This document shows, in pieces, positions 31,212 to 41,010 of a stretch of 64,000 nt of DNA. Every line of letters starts with the position of its first letter. Position 1 is the stretch's first letter. This stretch comes from Plasmopara viticola (Eukaryota; Oomycota; Peronosporomycetes; Peronosporales; Peronosporaceae), in assembly GCA_001695595.3 (NCBI GenBank), contig MBPM02000027.1, positions 62,001 through 126,000 on the forward strand. The letters run 5' to 3'. The position numbers were made by a program, and so were the translations under genes. Below the pieces are notes generated by a model, which was not told where the DNA came from, did not search any database, and was given only the letters and a program-made list of their open reading frames with translations.

Positions 31212-34200
31212 TTAGACTGTCTGGCGGACACTGGTGATACCCGGATGGAGATCAGTGAAGTTGCCGAAAGCCGGCTGGGACTGCATCTTGCGCACAATTT
31301 TGCTCAGGGTTAGCTTGTCATCGACCCCATATAAGCGCCTATAAAAGTGTCGAACGTGCGCCGCAAATGTCGTAAATACCATTTGTAGCGCCGGGATCGG
31401 TGGCGTAGGCTGTCTCCCGTCGAACAAACACCGATTGCGATCCGTCCACAGAAAATGAAGCGTCACTGCGCGGAGGACATGCCATACGTCATCTGCGACC
31501 GCCTCATGGTCCTTCCATTCATCGCGCACTCGCATCCTTCGTGCAAGCGCGATGTCGAGCCACGTTGGCTTCTGGTTGAAGAGCCTGCTCGCGATGTCAA
31601 GCACATGTAGCCACAAGTCCGACGCAAGCGAGCAGTCAAAGAACAGATGTTGTTCCGACTCAATTGCATCACAATTAACGCGCACACATGTGCGAATGCC
31701 AGTATTTGTGTGCTCCAAAAACCAGAAGCGCGACCGGACTGGCAGTAGTCGGAATGCCAATCTGAACTGGAGGTCCTCAAAGATTGGAAGCAGTACCTTC
31801 CGCAGTCGCTTGCCTCGCTTTGCATGCTCTCTTATGAATCTGACGTCGATATTATCCCAATAGACCTTCATCGGATGCGGCTTTATTGGTGATTTTGGCT
31901 TCCATACGATACGCAGAACCGCCGAGCGTGAGATCGCAGGAAATAATTGCAGCTTCTCGTCGCTGAAAACTCCGACGTATGGTATCAATCTCGGGCTACC
32001 TCTGGCAGATATCGAAAAAGCAGCTCCACATGATTTTAGCCGATCCACGATCTGCGTCGCCTCGTTATACAATACGCGTAGCCACTTGATTTGTTGACCC
32101 GGCGTGATGTCCTTTAGCGTAAAGTCAATGTGTCGATCCACGAAGTCGACTTGCGACGGCCACGTGCGCTGACCGCGCATAAAGTCAGCAAGCGACCGAA
32201 GACCGAAGACGCGAGAAATGTGTAGCCGAAAGCTTCGTTGTGGCTCTGGCACCATACCAATGCAGCGCCGATGCGCCAAAGTCGTGCCATCACGCATTCG
32301 TTGTTCGTAGTGAAGACTGGCGTCTGAGTGAAACCAGATCGGCTGGAAAAGTGCATAGTCAATGCGCTCGTTGGATGGCAAGTCGTGCCACGTCATTTCC
32401 CAGCTTGAGCGGTGCCACCAGGTCCAAGTTGTCTTCCACCACGTCGACGTACGACTCCACTTGATCATCTCGCCGTGGCGCTGTGGGGATATTGTAAGCA
32501 GATCGAGCGCATGGCAGTTGCTGTACCGAGGAAGGATTGACCTCAATAACTCTGTACTAGCAGTCGTCCACCAACGTCCGGTAGACGCTCGAGCCTGTGC
32601 TACGAAGTGCATCAGAAGCACAAAGCGTTGCCGCTTAAGCTGTGCTTCAAGACTTGGAATACCAATACCACCGTCCGCTCGTCGAAGATAAAGAAATTCA
32701 TTTGGAATCAGCTGTATGTGTGTCGCGCCGCGGTCGTGCTTGCGACTCAGCACAAATCGGTTTAGCGTCGACTGCCATCTTCTGACGACCGCCAACGGAA
32801 TTGACACGTGCTGTGTGCAGTGCCATAAGCGCGACAGAACCATGGTTTGAGCAACCAAGAGACGCCCGCGAAGCGTTCGAGCGCGACGGTACCACAGTTT
32901 GAAGCCTTCATAAAAGCGCTGGTCAAGCGACACAAGGATGCGATCGTCGACGGGTGACTGGCTGAAAGGAATGCCAAGATACTTGACCGACTCCGAGCGT
33001 CCGAGGACGCGTACACCGGGCATGTGCGGGCAGTCTTGATTCCGGTTCAGAGCCAGCAGCACCGACTTTGACAAGTTCAGCCTCGCCCCCGAGCCTTGGC
33101 AATATTTCTCCACAGTCTCAAGTTGTGCCTGCAGATTTGTGATGGAGCTTCCGATCAGCGTCGAGTCATCTGCGAAGAATAAACTCGTTGCAGTATCGTT
33201 GTCGTTCAGACACACACCGTACTCTTCGTGTGAGCGCAGCATGTTTCCAAGTGGCTCAATCGTTAAGATGAACAGCAGTGCGGACAGAGGGTCTCCTTGT
33301 TTCACTCCGCGTGAAGGATGCAGCGCTGGCTGAATGACGCCGTTGATCAGCAGGTGAGCAAGCGGATCCGTGTAGAGCAACTTTACCCAGCGTGTGAAGC
33401 CTATTCCGATCCCCATACGCTCAAGCAACCGGAACATGTAATCCCAGTTGACTCGATCAAATGCCTTCTGAAAATCCAAGAATAGCGCGTACGCCTCTTC
33501 GGCTCTACTAGTCACCAGGTCTTGGAGATCAGCGAGGAAACGTACGTGGTGGTGAATCGAGCGGCCGCGGACAAAGCCTTTTTGGTCCGTATGGACCAAT
33601 TTTGGGATAGCTGACTGCAGCCGATACGCCAGCGCCTTAGAAAGTATCTTTACATCGACTGGGATGAGCGCGATCGGTCGGTAGTTGCCTGGATCTGCAC
33701 GCGAACCTTTCTTGTGCAACAGCACCACCCCCGACTTGCGCTGTGATGCAAGCAGTTTCCCGCGCTTGAGTCGATCATTGAAGACCAGCGCTAGGCACTG
33801 GCCAAACACATCCGGTGCGACTTGGTAAAATCCCGCTGTCAAGCCATCGATACCTGGAGATGACGTCGTTTTCATGCGCTTGATAGCTTCTGTCAAGTCG
33901 ATGGAGCTCACGTCCTTGTCAAGAGCCTGCCTATCGGGCTCCGATAGCGTGCGAACGACAGAGTCGAGAAGCTTACGTTGCATCGTGTTGTCTGGTGGGG
34001 ATGCAGTCCCCGTTTGACTGTCTGGGTCACCCATCTCCGACCCCCAATGCTCGAGGAAGTGAAGGCTGATCTCGTTTGGGTTGGTTGAGATACTTCCATT
34101 CGGGAGTAAGACTTCCTCAATCGAGATTCGCCGCAAGCTTGTGTCCAATGGTCGAAAAAAGTGCTTTGTCGACTTCTCGGAGTTTGCAGCTTGGAAATCG

Positions 34201-35339
34201 AACGCAGTGTCTTGATGATACTGGCTCGACCGGGTCACTATCTCCTTGTAGTTTTTCATAGCTTCCTCGTACGTCTTACAATTAGCATCGTGGGCAGCAG
34301 CTCGGTGACACGCGGCCGTGCGATCCAGCACGACGCGGGCATTTTCAACTGCTTGGGAATCTTGAGCCCGGAGCTTCTTCTGCAACTTCTGCAGCTGCAT
34401 TTTGATGTCCGACTTCCACTGCTCCCATATCCGCCCTGGATTCTGCGAAGTGTGAAGCTTCGATAGGATGTCATCAGCTTCGCGCTGAATTGCCGATACT
34501 ACTAGCGGGTATTCGAGCAGATAGTGCGGAAACTTCCAGTAACCTCTACCATGCAGTTGGGATCCCGACTTGAAAGTCACGCTATGTGCCAGATGGTCTC
34601 CGGCATGTGATGGTAAGAAGTACTTGGCATCACCGTAGAAGCTGCTACAAAATATGTCCGAGACAAGGATGTAGTCAAGGCGGTTCTTGCGAGGCATCGG
34701 TCCCGTGAACACGCGTGCTGTATCGTGGTGAATTCGCCAGGCGTCTACGACGCCCAGTCGGGCCAACCAATCCAAGCAGCACGAACGACTTGAGTCATAA
34801 CGCAAGTCCAACATTGAACAGTCCAAGGTCGGGTCCAGCGGAGTATTAAGGTCGCCAAGTACCAGATGTGTTGCGTCGTCTTCGAATCCTTCGGTTGCTA
34901 AATCTGAAAAGAACGCTTGTTTCTCTTGTTTATGCACAGGCGCGTAGACGTTGTGGATATAGACGGGAGCAAGCTTGACCATTACACGCACGACGAGGTA
35001 CCGGCCAGGGACGGTCAGATGGGTGAGCTCCACTGCCGATTCAAAGCCTGGAAAGTCGGACCGCAGCAATGTTAGTACTCCGTTGCTTCGACCGCGTGTC
35101 GGCCGGTCCAGGAGTGTGTTCACATCGCTCAGGAACAACTTGTGTTTGAAGGTAGACTCGAGGTGAAACTTGAAACTTGCAAGATGCGAGCGGTCCGCAA
35201 ATTTAGTCTCTTGAATGCACGACATCCCGTACTTTGATAGCAGATTGTCGATCAGAAGGTGCCCGTTATTCTTGACGCCATTCGTGTTCACAGTTAGCAC
35301 ACTGGTGTTGTTCCAAGTCAGGTGCGACGTCGAGATCAC
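31212..35339 (-). CDS. LINE E ORF2: endonuclease, reverse transcriptase, CCHC finger
   Basis: About 1375 residues, uninterrupted. Residues 14-255 are an apurinic-endonuclease-like domain: TVNTNGV, QETK (43-46), YIHNVYAP, GDLN (162-165), RLDYIL (220-225) and GDH (247-249) in place of the usual SDH. Residues 490-800 are the RT: YRPIAL (553-558), LDFQKAFD (621-628), KQGDPLSALL, FADD (722-725). C1218-X4-C1223-X7-H1231-X4-C1236 is a zinc-finger of the type found at the C terminus of plant-L1/Tx1-like RTs. Known family role: cut one target strand and prime cDNA from the 3' hydroxyl. The listed start is a GTG. The frame is open back to a TAG at 35355-35357 without an ATG, so ORF2 is probably reached by frameshifting or non-AUG re-initiation just after the ORF1 stop at 35341-35343. 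Confidence 0.94.
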   Translation of the reverse strand: MISTSHLTWNNTSVLTVNTNGVKNNGHLLIDNLLSKYGMSCIQETKFADRSHLASFKFHLESTFKHKLFLSDVNTLLDRPTRGRSNGVLTLLRSDFPGFESAVELTHLTVPGRYLVVRVMVKLAPVYIHNVYAPVHKQEKQAFFSDLATEGFEDDATHLVLGDLNTPLDPTLDCSMLDLRYDSSRSCCLDWLARLGVVDAWRIHHDTARVFTGPMPRKNRLDYILVSDIFCSSFYGDAKYFLPSHAGDHLAHSVTFKSGSQLHGRGYWKFPHYLLEYPLVVSAIQREADDILSKLHTSQNPGRIWEQWKSDIKMQLQKLQKKLRAQDSQAVENARVVLDRTAACHRAAAHDANCKTYEEAMKNYKEIVTRSSQYHQDTAFDFQAANSEKSTKHFFRPLDTSLRRISIEEVLLPNGSISTNPNEISLHFLEHWGSEMGDPDSQTGTASPPDNTMQRKLLDSVVRTLSEPDRQALDKDVSSIDLTEAIKRMKTTSSPGIDGLTAGFYQVAPDVFGQCLALVFNDRLKRGKLLASQRKSGVVLLHKKGSRADPGNYRPIALIPVDVKILSKALAYRLQSAIPKLVHTDQKGFVRGRSIHHHVRFLADLQDLVTSRAEEAYALFLDFQKAFDRVNWDYMFRLLERMGIGIGFTRWVKLLYTDPLAHLLINGVIQPALHPSRGVKQGDPLSALLFILTIEPLGNMLRSHEEYGVCLNDNDTATSLFFADDSTLIGSSITNLQAQLETVEKYCQGSGARLNLSKSVLLALNRNQDCPHMPGVRVLGRSESVKYLGIPFSQSPVDDRILVSLDQRFYEGFKLWYRRARTLRGRLLVAQTMVLSRLWHCTQHVSIPLAVVRRWQSTLNRFVLSRKHDRGATHIQLIPNEFLYLRRADGGIGIPSLEAQLKRQRFVLLMHFVAQARASTGRWWTTASTELLRSILPRYSNCHALDLLTISPQRHGEMIKWSRTSTWWKTTWTWWHRSSWEMTWHDLPSNERIDYALFQPIWFHSDASLHYEQRMRDGTTLAHRRCIGMVPEPQRSFRLHISRVFGLRSLADFMRGQRTWPSQVDFVDRHIDFTLKDITPGQQIKWLRVLYNEATQIVDRLKSCGAAFSISARGSPRLIPYVGVFSDEKLQLFPAISRSAVLRIVWKPKSPIKPHPMKVYWDNIDVRFIREHAKRGKRLRKVLLPIFEDLQFRLAFRLLPVRSRFWFLEHTNTGIRTCVRVNCDAIESEQHLFFDCSLASDLWLHVLDIASRLFNQKPTWLDIALARRMRVRDEWKDHEAVADDVWHVLRAVTLHFLWTDRNRCLFDGRQPTPPIPALQMVFTTFAAHVRHFYRRLYGVDDKLTLSKIVRKMQSQPAFGNFTDLHPGITSVRQTV

Positions 35340-35340
35340 C

Positions 35341-37953
35341 TTAGCAGCGAGTGGCTATGCCGCCCGCTACTGGTGTCACCGATCCGTCGTCTGCGACAAG
35401 AAGCTGGAGAACCGATTTGTCTGTTGGGTAATGACCTTCTAGTTTTCTCAATTCTTCGAGCTCGTCGAGCAAGTGACCTTGCCATTGGATCTCACGCCAA
35501 TGCACCATGCATAGCTCGCCAAGCTTCGACCGCAGAAGACTCAGCAGCGTGTTTGGGTGTAGCAGGCGAGCGTGGTGGGCGGGAATCCACTCAACCGAAT
35601 GACCCGTGACGTATTGAATCCAGTGGTCATTTGCAAACAGCGTTGGTGCGATCGACATGAGCGTTAGCTCAAATGCAGACAGCGCCTTAGTAAAACGCGT
35701 CAGCTCAAAGATCTTTGGCGTCGCCTTCCACCACTTGCCACACGCAGCAAAGATATCCTGACGCTTGGACGGAACCGATGTCTTCATAAGCCTCTTCCAT
35801 TTCGCTACGAATGTCGTGTCTTCGTTCGGCTTGTTCGCGCTCAGCACTCGATTAATCATGTGCAATTGCGCAAGCTCCTCAATCTCGTTACCGCTAGCTG
35901 CCATCTTGAGGGATAGCGCACTGTTAAACGCGAGCGGAGACTCAGTCGCTTTCTTCATGATGTGGTCCGGATTAGTCGCGTTTCTTAGAATTGTGGATAT
36001 GCTCTCAACTTTTCTGTCCGCGTCCTCGAGACGGTCGTCAAGTGTGTTCAATAGCGCCGTATTTTCATCGCTGATCATAGAGTCAGTCACCTCAACAACA
36101 GGCGAAGGAATAGACGCCTTCCGAATTTTTGTATGATGCTTCTCGACAAAGAACGCGGACTCTTTGGACGATTTGAGAGCTTCGGGACGCTTTATGTCAA
36201 CCGGACGAACGTGATGACGGATGCCGTACTTCTTGTCCCTGGTCGCATCAATCAACTCAAACTTGACTTCTAGCGTCTGGAGTGCCTGAAAGTAGTTCGT
36301 CGTTGCGACTCCATCCAGTGGTTTTGGCATCTGTTTTGTCAACATGTTAGTGAAGTCGATACCTCCACGCGAGCGTTTCTTTTTGTTCGTGACAGTGATG
36401 AATTCGTCTGATCCATTCGTCAGCATGAGCATTGGCTTAGGCGAAGCCTTTGGACTCACTGGAGGCGAAAGACGACTTCCGGATCCAGTGGATGTTGAAA
36501 TCGAGAGCACGTCATCGATGTCGATGACCCTCTTTGCGAGTTGGGTGGCCATAATTTGCTGGCCATGCTGAGCTCCGGGCTGGAGCTGGCCATCCTCTTT
36601 CGTCTCTTCATTCTCAAGCGCGTTGTCAATCAAGGAACGAACTGGTTCGGCCTGTGGAGCATGTGATTTTTTCGACTGAGTCCGTGATGGCTTTGACTTA
36701 GGAGCAGGCTGTGCGGTCTGTCTGTGGACTTTTCGAGTAAAGTCAGCATTCGACGAGTTGAGCGACCCTAAGTCAATGCTATGGTGGGAGCGAAAGCCGA
36801 ATGGAAGCCGCTCAGACGCAAATGGCGCGTCTTTGCCATGCACCGGATATAATTTGTTGTTAAACACGAGCTGGTCGCACACGGAGCCGTTCACCACCAG
36901 TGGAGGTGGACAGTCGCTCGACCGGAAGTACACTCGCCACGTTGCCGAAGTGAGACCCGTCGCCAGGTTCACATCGCGATACGTGTCGTACACTGGCTCG
37001 CATCTGAGTAGATAAAGACGACGTAAAACAAGATCCGTGTTCGTATCCGAGTCAACGTTAGAAATATCCAGGAAGAACTTGCTCGCGAGGACATCAAACG
37101 GCTTAAACGGGTACACGTTGCCAAGGATGCTAACGGTCGTGCGTTCAAGTTCCATACAGGCCTCGCGGTCCTTGAGCTTGAGACGCAAGTTTCCACCTGG
37201 CATCTTTGATACCTGGCCGACTCTTTTCTGCTCGTAAAGACGGTCAAGCGTACGATTGCGATGATTCGTCCCCACGAGCGCGGCCATAATTTTGGTCAGC
37301 AATGTCTTAGTAAACGTCGTACCCGTCTCAATCACCATGTCGTACCTGGCTCGTGGAAGCTCGTACGGGCGCGACTGGTGGATACAAGAAGCTATGTCGG
37401 ACCAGTCACCACCGGTAGCATACTGGCGCTCTATTGCTTCAATATCGACAGCGAGAGGCTTGGGAGTTTCCACCCGGCGACGCGCAGTATCAGCTTTGAC
37501 GTTGTCACGACGGATAGCTTCTTGCTGGCGAAGCAGCATTGCCATCGATGGACGTGGATCATTCACATCCTCATCAACAACGCTTTTGACCGCATCATCG
37601 TCAGTAATAGCGGCAGAGGCGCCATCTTCCGGGAGTGCAGTCGGCATCGCCTCGTCATTATCCGCCTTGACGATGGGGAGAGACGAAGCAGAATGAGCAG
37701 GCGATGTTGACATAGGCAGCGCGAGCGGTGACGGCGAGGAAGTCACCGCGACAAGAGGTGCGGATCTTTCTGCGCCGTCGAGGGGAGTAGTACAGAACCC
37801 ACCTATAGAAGAGTCGGCAGGATCCGCATGAGAAAAAGTAGCCGAGCGGCCCGACGGGTGGTCAGGAGCAGTTACAGCTGCCAAAGCCGGGACAGCACAG
37901 GCAGTGGAGGTGGCAGGTCGAGAAGACGGTGCGACAGCTGGATTTTTCATCAC
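35341..37953 (-). CDS. LINE E ORF1
   Basis: 870 residues from ATG. Residues 1-130 are Ala/Ser/Pro-rich and look disordered. Residues 138-180 (LLRQQEAIRRDNVKADTARR) are charged and possibly coiled-coil. Residues 245-345 hold the block conserved in every copy (VSKMPGGNLRLKLKDREAC, KFFLDISNVDSDT, TSATWRVYF), which could be an RRM-like RNA-binding fold; that is inference. A Lys/Ser-rich linker follows, then a mainly helical C-terminal half with conserved VEKHHTKIRKA, ISDENTALLNTL and PVEWIPAHHARLLHPNTLL-like segments that I do not recognise. It ends ATRC-stop. No CCHC knuckle is visible, unlike many Tx1/plant L1 ORF1 proteins. Likely role: binding the element RNA. Confidence 0.88.
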   Translation of the reverse strand: MMKNPAVAPSSRPATSTACAVPALAAVTAPDHPSGRSATFSHADPADSSIGGFCTTPLDGAERSAPLVAVTSSPSPLALPMSTSPAHSASSLPIVKADNDEAMPTALPEDGASAAITDDDAVKSVVDEDVNDPRPSMAMLLRQQEAIRRDNVKADTARRRVETPKPLAVDIEAIERQYATGGDWSDIASCIHQSRPYELPRARYDMVIETGTTFTKTLLTKIMAALVGTNHRNRTLDRLYEQKRVGQVSKMPGGNLRLKLKDREACMELERTTVSILGNVYPFKPFDVLASKFFLDISNVDSDTNTDLVLRRLYLLRCEPVYDTYRDVNLATGLTSATWRVYFRSSDCPPPLVVNGSVCDQLVFNNKLYPVHGKDAPFASERLPFGFRSHHSIDLGSLNSSNADFTRKVHRQTAQPAPKSKPSRTQSKKSHAPQAEPVRSLIDNALENEETKEDGQLQPGAQHGQQIMATQLAKRVIDIDDVLSISTSTGSGSRLSPPVSPKASPKPMLMLTNGSDEFITVTNKKKRSRGGIDFTNMLTKQMPKPLDGVATTNYFQALQTLEVKFELIDATRDKKYGIRHHVRPVDIKRPEALKSSKESAFFVEKHHTKIRKASIPSPVVEVTDSMISDENTALLNTLDDRLEDADRKVESISTILRNATNPDHIMKKATESPLAFNSALSLKMAASGNEIEELAQLHMINRVLSANKPNEDTTFVAKWKRLMKTSVPSKRQDIFAACGKWWKATPKIFELTRFTKALSAFELTLMSIAPTLFANDHWIQYVTGHSVEWIPAHHARLLHPNTLLSLLRSKLGELCMVHWREIQWQGHLLDELEELRKLEGHYPTDKSVLQLLVADDGSVTPVAGGIATRC

Positions 37954-38055
37954 AGAAAAAGAACAGCAGAAGGCTTAAGAAGCTTGAAGCAGGAAAGAGA
38001 TGGGATGGGCTCTTCCGAAAAGTCGACTTGAGGGGTAGCCGGCAAATTGAGAAGT
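37954..38055 (-). promoter_or_regulatory. LINE E 5' UTR
   Basis: 102 bp, shared with LINE F. It begins with TTCTCAATTTGCCGGCTACC and abuts the tRNA-Met at 38056. Confidence 0.5.
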
Positions 38056-38128
38056 GCTCCTTTGGCTCAGTTGGTAGAGCGTCAGTCTCATAATCTGAAG
38101 GTCGCCAGTTCGATCCTGGCAGGGAGCA
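38056..38128 (+). tRNA. tRNA-Met(CAT), copy N1
   Basis: Consensus. Rebuilt by the LINE E duplication. Confidence 0.93.
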
Positions 38129-38258
38129 CTACACCAGAGCTTAATGTTGTGCATCTTCTGCCTCATCAGAGGACGCTTATGGCTCTTAAACAAGCACCGA
38201 CTATTACTTTCTTTTAACTTTTATTTAAATATCGTGGCGATGTAGTCATGGCATCGAC

Positions 38259-38327
38259 GCTTCTTGACTCAGTTGGTAGAGCGTCAGTCTCATATGTAGG
38301 TCGCCAGTTCGATCCTGGCAGGGAGCA
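38259..38327 (+). pseudogene. tRNA-Met pseudogene N2
   Basis: Anticodon arm reads CTCATATGTAGGTC: the 3' half of the anticodon stem is missing. The acceptor begins GCTTCTTGACTC. The same lesion recurs at 39473, 48295, 49305, 51734, 52340 and 53758, so the pseudogene itself has been copied within the arrays. Confidence 0.85.
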
Positions 38328-38457
38328 CTAGACCAGTGCTTAATGTTGTGCATCTTCTGCCTCATTAGAGGACGCTCATGGCCCTTGATTAAGCACCGAC
38401 TTTTACTTTCTTTAAACTTTTCTTTCAATGTCGTGGCGATGTAGTCATGAAATTGAC

Positions 38458-38530
38458 GCTCCTTTGGCTCAGTTGGTAGAGCGTCAGTCTCATAATCTGA
38501 AGGTCGCCAGTTCGATCCTGGCAGGGAGCA
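38458..38530 (+). tRNA. tRNA-Met(CAT), copy N3
   Basis: Consensus sequence. Confidence 0.93.
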
Positions 38531-38660
38531 CTACACCAGTGCTTAATGTTGTGCATCTTCTGTCTCATTAGAGGACGCTTATTGCTCTTAACCAAGCACC
38601 GACTTTTACTTTCTTTAAACTTTTCTTTCAATGTCGTAGCGAAGTAGTCATGAAATTGAC

Positions 38661-38733
38661 GCTCCTTTGGCTCAGTTGGGAGAGCGTCAGTCTCATAATC
38701 TGAAGGTCGCCAGTTCGATCCTGGCAGAGAGCA
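38661..38733 (+). tRNA. tRNA-Met(CAT), copy N4
   Basis: D-loop T to G, and acceptor AGGGAGC to AGAGAGC, which breaks one pair. Confidence 0.82.
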
Positions 38734-38863
38734 CTACACCAGTGCTTAATGTTATGGATATTCTGCCTCATTAGAGGACGCTTATGGCTCTTGATTAAGA
38801 CCGGACTTTTACTTACTTTAAACTTTTCTTTTAATGTTGTGGCGATGTAGTCATGAAATTGAC

Positions 38864-38936
38864 GCTCCTTTGGCTCAGTTGTTAGAGCGTCAGTCTCAAA
38901 ATCTGAAAGTCGCCAGTTCGATCCTGGCAGGGAGCA
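38864..38936 (+). tRNA. tRNA-Met-like with anticodon CAA, copy N5
   Basis: Loop CTCAAAA gives anticodon CAA (Leu codon TTG) on a Met body. It also has a D-loop change (GTTGTTAG) and AGGTC to AAGTC. Probably a decayed copy rather than a working mischarging tRNA. Confidence 0.7.
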
Positions 38937-39066
38937 CTAGACCAGTGCTTAATGTTGTGCATCTTCTACCTCATCAGAAGACGCTTATGGCTCTTAAACA
39001 AGCACCGACTATTATTTTTTTTAAACTTTTACTTTAATGTCGTGGCGATGTAGTCATGAAATTGAC

Positions 39067-39139
39067 GCTCCTTTGGCTCAGTTGGTAGAGCGTCAGTCTC
39101 ATAATCCGAAGGTCGCCAGTTCGATCCTGGCAGGGAGCA
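39067..39139 (+). tRNA. tRNA-Met(CAT), copy N6
   Basis: Anticodon stem TCTGA to TCCGA breaks a pair. Confidence 0.82.
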
Positions 39140-39269
39140 CTACACCAGTGCTTAATGTTGTGCATCTTCTGCCTCATTAGAGGATGCTTATGGCTCATGA
39201 TTAAGCACCGACTTTTACTTTTTTTAAACTTTTCTTTCAATGTCGTGGCGAAGTAGTCATGGAATTGAC

Positions 39270-39342
39270 GCTCCTTTGGCTCAGTTGGTAGAGCGTCAGT
39301 CTCATAATCTGAAGGTCGCCAGTTCGATCCTGGCAGGGAGCA
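39270..39342 (+). tRNA. tRNA-Met(CAT), copy N7
   Basis: Consensus sequence. Confidence 0.93.
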
Positions 39343-39472
39343 CTACACCAGTGCTTAAGTTGTGCATCTTCTGCCTCATCAGAGGACGCTTATGGCTCTT
39401 CAAACAAGCACCGACTATTACTTTCTTTGAACTTTTATTTAAATATCGTGGCGATGTAGTCATGGCATCGAC

Positions 39473-39542
39473 GCTTCTTTGACTCAGTTGGTAGAGCGTC
39501 ATTCTCATATGTAGGTCGCCAGTTTGATCCTGGCAGGGAGCG
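39473..39542 (+). pseudogene. tRNA-Met pseudogene N8
   Basis: Same anticodon-stem lesion as N2. Also GTCATTCTC in the anticodon arm, T loop TTTGATC and discriminator G. Confidence 0.85.
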
Positions 39543-39672
39543 CTAGACCAGTGCTTAATGTTGTGCATCTTCTGCCTCATTAGAGGACGCTTATGGCTCT
39601 TGATTAAGCACCGACTTTTACTTTCTTTAAACTTTTCTTTCAATATCGTGGCGATGTAATCATGAAATTGAC

Positions 39673-39745
39673 GCTCCTTTGGCTCAGTTGGTAGAGCGTC
39701 AGTCTCATAATCTGAAGGTCGCCAGTTCGATCCTGGCAGGGAGCA
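39673..39745 (+). tRNA. tRNA-Met(CAT), copy N9
   Basis: Consensus sequence. Confidence 0.93.
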
Positions 39746-39875
39746 CTGGACCAGTGCTTAATGTTGTGCATCTTCTGCCTCATCAGAGGACGCTTATGGC
39801 TCTTAAACAAGCACCGACTATTACTTTCTTTCAACTTTTCGTTCGATGTCGTGGCGATGTAGTCATGAAATTGAC

Positions 39876-39948
39876 GCTCCTTTGGCTCAGTTGGTAGAGC
39901 GTCAGTCTCATAATCTGAAGGTCGCCAGTTCGATCCTGGCAGGGAGCA
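39876..39948 (+). tRNA. tRNA-Met(CAT), copy N10
   Basis: Consensus sequence. Confidence 0.93.
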
Positions 39949-40078
39949 CAAGACCAGTGCTTAATGTTGTGCATCTTCTGTCTCATTAGAGGACGCTTAT
40001 GGCTCTTGATTAAGCACCGACTTTTACTTTCTTTAAACTTTTCCTTCAATGTCGTGGCGAAGTAGTCATGGAATAGAC

Positions 40079-40151
40079 GCTCCTTTGGCTCAGTTGGTAG
40101 AGCGTCAGTCTCATAATCTGAAGGTCGCCAGTTCGATCCTGGCAGGGAGCA
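40079..40151 (+). tRNA. tRNA-Met(CAT), copy N11
   Basis: Consensus sequence. Confidence 0.93.
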
Positions 40152-40281
40152 CTAGACCAGTGCTTAATGTTGTGCATCTTCTGCCTCATCAGAGGACGCT
40201 TATGGCTCTTAAACAAGCACCGACTATTACTTTCTTTTAACTTTTCTTTCGATGTCGTGGCGATGTAGTCATGAAATTGAC

Positions 40282-40354
40282 GCTCCTTTGGCTCAGTTGG
40301 TAGAGCGTCAGTCTCATGATCTGAAGGTCGCCAGTTCGATCCTGGCAGGGAGCC
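40282..40354 (+). tRNA. tRNA-Met(CAT), copy N12
   Basis: A37 to G in the anticodon loop, and discriminator C instead of A. Confidence 0.82.
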
Positions 40355-40484
40355 CTACACCAGTGCTTAATGTTGTGCATCTTCTGTCTCATTAGAGGAC
40401 GCTTATTGCTCTTAAACAAGCACCGACTTTCACTTTCTTTAAACTTTTCTTTCAATGTCGTGGCGAAGTAGTCATGGAATTGAC

Positions 40485-40501
40485 GCTCCTTTGGCTCAGT
40501 T
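40485..40501 (+). repeat. tRNA-Met 5' stub at the 3' end of LINE F
   Basis: GCTCCTTTGGCTCAGTT. The partner duplicate starts the tRNA at 48092. Confidence 0.92.
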
Positions 40502-40862
40502 TAAAGTTGTCTATATATATTTTTTTAACGAATGACTAATCAACTTGCCTGGCTTAAAATCTAATCTAAACTAATGTTGTGTAATGCACATAATTTAGTG
40601 TGAGTCTTGTGCGTAGGGTTTCGGTATTACATTTTGCCCCGTTTTGAATCGAAGAATGGCGTGTCGGACCGTCCGCGCGGGTCAAAATTTCTCCGGAAAT
40701 ACTGATAGTTAGCAGCTGTAGCTCCGGCCACATGTTCAGCATATACATCGCCAGGTTCATGTCAACTGGCTGCACGTGTATTTACCTCGGGCGCCCAAAC
40801 GCAGCACTGGTCTTCTAGCTCGCTGTCGCTTCGTTCCACCTCTAGGCCGTCACTTTCCTCGG

Positions 40863-40969
40863 GCCGGCTTTAAAGCAGGCTCACCTCAGGGCTCATGCCC
40901 CCCGTCTCCCTTTCGGGTGCAGCCGGAGACAACACAGTCCGCAGATGGGAGCTCGCAAGAAAAACCGGC
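40863..40969 (-). other. LINE F 3' UTR hairpin 1
   Basis: Outer GCCGG/CCGGC arms. The inner stem is weakened (CTCACCTC against GATGGGAG), so pairing is poorer than in E. Confidence 0.5.
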
Positions 40970-41010
40970 GAGTCAAGCTTTAGCTTGGAGGGGTTCGGCA
41001 CCTTTCTCAA

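Larger units (their letters stand above)
30457..38055 (-). mobile_element. LINE E (subfamily E/F), full length with both ORFs open
   Basis: A 7.6-kb element with perfect 17-bp tRNA-Met duplicates (30440 and 38056). It has a 102-bp 5' UTR, an 870-codon ORF1, a 1375-codon ORF2 and a 755-bp 3' UTR with twin hairpins. It is the only copy in the window without a frameshift or premature stop in either frame, and all catalytic motifs are present. Identical flanking duplicates fit a recent insertion. Confidence 0.95.
38056..40501 (+). repeat. tRNA-Met tandem array 2
   Basis: Twelve units of about 203 bp, more diverged than array 1. Some spacers have CTTAAACAAGCACC in place of CTTGATTAAGCACC, which shortens the spacer stem to GTGCTT/AAGCAC. 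Two units are anticodon-stem deletion pseudogenes. Confidence 0.9.

Noticed and set aside
35337..35339. GTG as the true start of LINE E ORF2
   Set aside because: GTG is not a usual eukaryotic start. The real N terminus is unknown and probably set by frameshift or re-initiation.
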